Source: Actinomycetota bacterium
GTDB taxonomy: Bacteria > Actinomycetota > Thermoleophilia > RBG-16-64-13
Assembly: GCA_003157225.1 (NCBI GenBank)
Contig: PMIZ01000360.1
Location: 1 to 6,525, forward strand
Direction of reading: 5' to 3'
DNA length: 6,525 bases
Shown here: one piece after another, positions 5,260 through 6,525 of the stretch
Position numbering within the stretch: the stretch's first letter is position 1
Layout of the letters: each line of letters opens with the position of its first letter
The notes under the pieces: model-generated
Database searches by the model: none
What the model was told of the DNA's origin: nothing
Seen by the model: only the letters and a program-made list of their open reading frames with translations
Made by a program: the position numbers and the translations under genes

Positions 5260-6155
5260 TTGGATACCAGCGTGACCGCGCCCACGTTCACCTTGACCGC
5301 TATCGTGAGCGACTTCCCGGGCGTGGTCGACCGAGCGGCCGCCGTGCTGTAGCTCTTGCCATCTTGGCTCTTGGTCCAGTCCCCCTCGGGGTTGACGTCG
5401 TTCAGCGCGCCGCTCACCGTCACTTGTGCTGCCGTGGTCGGGGGCACGATGATCTTCACGCTCCCCGCTCCGGTCTCCACCACCGCGGTCGCCGAAGTCC
5501 GCAAGTCGCCGGAGAAGTCCAGCGAATAGGAGCCGGCCCCTCCCTTGAACGTCATGCTCTTGAAGTTGGCGTTCGCCAACCCGATGAGCGTAACCGTGGA
5601 GGCGCCGGTGGTGTAGGTGAAGCTCTCCATCTGTCCCGGATTGACCTCGTTCCACAACACCTGGGTCTTGGCGGCGCCGTCCTTGATCGAGAGTCCCTGG
5701 AGCGTGAGCCCGCTGAAGTCGTAGGCTCCCAGGTAGGCGCCGGCCGTGATCTTGAGCCGCATGGGCGCCCCACCCAGTTGCAGCTCCCAGTCGTTGGTGA
5801 TGTCGGTGCCCAGTCCCGCCACCCCTTTCTGACTTCCCTGCTTGATGACGAGGCTGGAGTCGGTGCGTGTGACCACCGGTTTCCACGGCTCCACGTCGTA
5901 GCGGATGGTGCCCGAAGCGAGTGCGGGAGCGCCGGGCCCAATGATGAGCTTGCCTGCCCCCATCGCGATCACCACGTCGGTGACTGCCGCGCTTCCCAGC
6001 GGCTCATCGATTTTCACCTGCTGTGTCACGCCTACGTCGACTCCGCAGCCCGCCGCCAGCCACACCAACGACACCAGCACAAGCGTCAGCGCCCCCGCGG
6101 CGGCGACCAAGTTGCGCCGATTGCTCCTCTGCCTTTTCCAGATCTCTCCGCTCAT
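5256..6155 (-). CDS. Toast-rack/LiaF-like beta-solenoid lipoprotein
   Basis: An exported protein of 299 residues. The N-terminus is strongly basic (KRQRSNRR, 7-14), followed by a hydrophobic helix (about 16-35) and a lipobox LAAGC ending at C37, so it is likely lipid-anchored on the outer face of the membrane. Residues about 45-150 resemble the toast-rack N-terminal domain (DUF2154): a GAGKLIIGPGA strand-turn (66-76), a strand ending YDVEPWKP (86-93), and NDWELQLGG (121-129). The rest is built of short repeating strands with Gly-rich turns (AYLGAYDFSGL, TGASTVTLIGLAN, GGAGSYSLDFSGDL, ETGAGSVKIIVPP), the pattern of DUF4097/LiaF-type solenoids. Such proteins are often linked to envelope stress, but a role here is inference. 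The ATG at 6155-6153 has GAGG 4 bases upstream and GGAGG 10 bases upstream. Its TGA overlaps the GTG of the ATPase gene, so the two are an operon. Confidence 0.85.
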   Translation of the reverse strand: MSGEIWKRQRSNRRNLVAAAGALTLVLVSLVWLAAGCGVDVGVTQQVKIDEPLGSAAVTDVVIAMGAGKLIIGPGAPALASGTIRYDVEPWKPVVTRTDSSLVIKQGSQKGVAGLGTDITNDWELQLGGAPMRLKITAGAYLGAYDFSGLTLQGLSIKDGAAKTQVLWNEVNPGQMESFTYTTGASTVTLIGLANANFKSMTFKGGAGSYSLDFSGDLRTSATAVVETGAGSVKIIVPPTTAAQVTVSGALNDVNPEGDWTKSQDGKSYSTAAARSTTPGKSLTIAVKVNVGAVTLVSK

Positions 6156-6270
6156 GGCACCTCAACCTCCCATCTGGCGAGATCCATCTGCCCTGGCGCG
6201 ACCACCGGGACCGACTCGCATCCTAGGAGGATTGTAGAATGAGACCGGCAACGACGCTAGGAGGTCGATT
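6156..6270. promoter_or_regulatory. Divergent gap between lipoprotein operon and oxidoreductase
   Basis: A 115-base gap that must promote both directions. On the plus strand, TAGAAT at 6235-6240 is a good match to a -10 hexamer, with a start of transcription then expected near 6247. No convincing -35 is placed 16-18 bases upstream. On the minus strand only ribosome-site sequence (GGAGGTTGAGG) is obvious. The plus-strand side contains a duplicated ribosome-site segment. Confidence 0.35.
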
Positions 6271-6273
6271 GTG
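6223..6273 (+). repeat. Duplicated CTAGGAGG...ATTGT segment at the oxidoreductase start
   Basis: CTAGGAGGATTGT (6223-6235) recurs as CTAGGAGGTCGATTGT (6257-6272), offset 34 bases. Both contain a full AGGAGG. The second sits 6 bases before GTG 6271, the start of the oxidoreductase. The first sits 8 bases before ATG 6239, which opens a different frame lacking any recognised motif. The downstream copy therefore decides the start. Confidence 0.6.
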
Positions 6274-6525
6274 GACGCTCTCGGACCGCCCGGTGCGCGC
6301 ACCAGCCGCAAAGTCGCCATCATCGGAGCGGGCATCGCCGGCCTCTGCACCGGCATCTACGCCCAGATCAACGGGTACGCCACCCACATCTACGAGATGC
6401 ACACCCTGCCGGGCGGCCTGTGCACCGCCTGGGAACGCAAGGGCTACACCATCGACGGCTGCATCGACTGGTTCACCGGCTCCCGTCCCGGCAGCAGCCT
6501 CTACAAGCTGTGGAATGAGATCGGC
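6271..6525 (+). CDS. FAD/NAD(P)-dependent oxidoreductase, phytoene-desaturase-like, N-terminal part
   Basis: The first 85 residues are present and the gene runs off the right edge. After a short polar leader, the strand KVAIIGAGIAGLCTGIYAQ (14-32) holds the GxGxxG dinucleotide-binding motif (G19, G21, G24). The acidic residue expected at the end of the second strand is E42 (HIYEMH). PGGLCTAWERKGYTIDGCIDW (47-67) is the conserved FAD-contact region of the phytoene desaturase/COG1233-type family, followed by PGSSLYKLWNEIG. Members oxidise or isomerise carotenoids, retinoids or other lipophilic substrates, and many bacterial paralogues have no assigned substrate. The GTG at 6271 is chosen because AGGAGG lies 6 bases before it and the Rossmann strand begins soon after. 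It is divergent from the lipoprotein/ATPase operon. The substrate cannot be decided from this fragment. Confidence 0.9.
   Translation, partial: MDALGPPGARTSRKVAIIGAGIAGLCTGIYAQINGYATHIYEMHTLPGGLCTAWERKGYTIDGCIDWFTGSRPGSSLYKLWNEIG

Noticed and set aside
5260..5886. A 209-residue N-terminal extension of the ATPase frame
   Set aside because: It is the shifted frame of the lipoprotein gene (Arg/Gly/His-rich). The ATPase homology begins at the GTGA overlap.

Overview
This 6.5 kb stretch has high GC and looks like chromosomal DNA from a high-GC bacterium. The best fit is an actinobacterium or a deep-branching relative. The support is a DUF3052-type protein, GTG starts behind AGGAGG-like ribosome sites, zinc-ribbon/Thr-rich membrane proteins and a WecA/TagO-type lipid-linked sugar transferase. 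No protein gives a species-level assignment. There is no tRNA, rRNA, CRISPR array, transposase or phage gene.

Layout: (1) Bases 1-415, minus strand, are the 5' part of a multi-pass membrane protein that runs off the left edge. (2) Divergent from it, an ArsR/SmtB repressor (515-856, plus) carries metalloid-type cysteines. (3) Convergent with arsR is a zinc-ribbon, single-TM, Thr-rich protein (895-1773, minus). (4) A divergent gap leads to a DUF3052-like protein (1950-2369, plus), which ends at a clear intrinsic terminator (2378-2400). (5) After a 245-base gap come a WecA/TagO/MraY-family transferase (2615-3994, plus) and a chagasin-like protease-inhibitor lipoprotein (4063-4503, plus). (6) Convergent to these is a two-gene minus-strand operon: a toast-rack/LiaF-like lipoprotein (5256-6155), then a COG3910-type ATPase (4510-5259) whose GTG start overlaps the upstream stop. 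(7) A phytoene-desaturase-like FAD oxidoreductase begins at 6271 (plus) and runs off the right edge.

A cell-surface theme recurs: two lipoproteins, a membrane-anchored zinc-ribbon protein, a cell-wall or surface-glycan precursor transferase and a polytopic membrane protein. ArsR would sense As(III), Sb(III) or a related soft metal. I see no arsenite pump or arsenate reductase here, so its target may be itself or the divergent membrane protein.

I do not see a clearly new multi-gene system. The most unusual sequence feature is a near-perfect 19-bp hairpin with a 3-base loop (4999-5039). It sits in frame inside the ATPase gene between the Walker A and SHGE motifs and looks like a small palindromic insertion. 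Smaller points are the cysteine pattern of ArsR, a 33-base tandem duplication in the partial membrane gene, a duplicated ribosome-binding segment before the oxidoreductase, and a possible SD-masking stem before the inhibitor gene.
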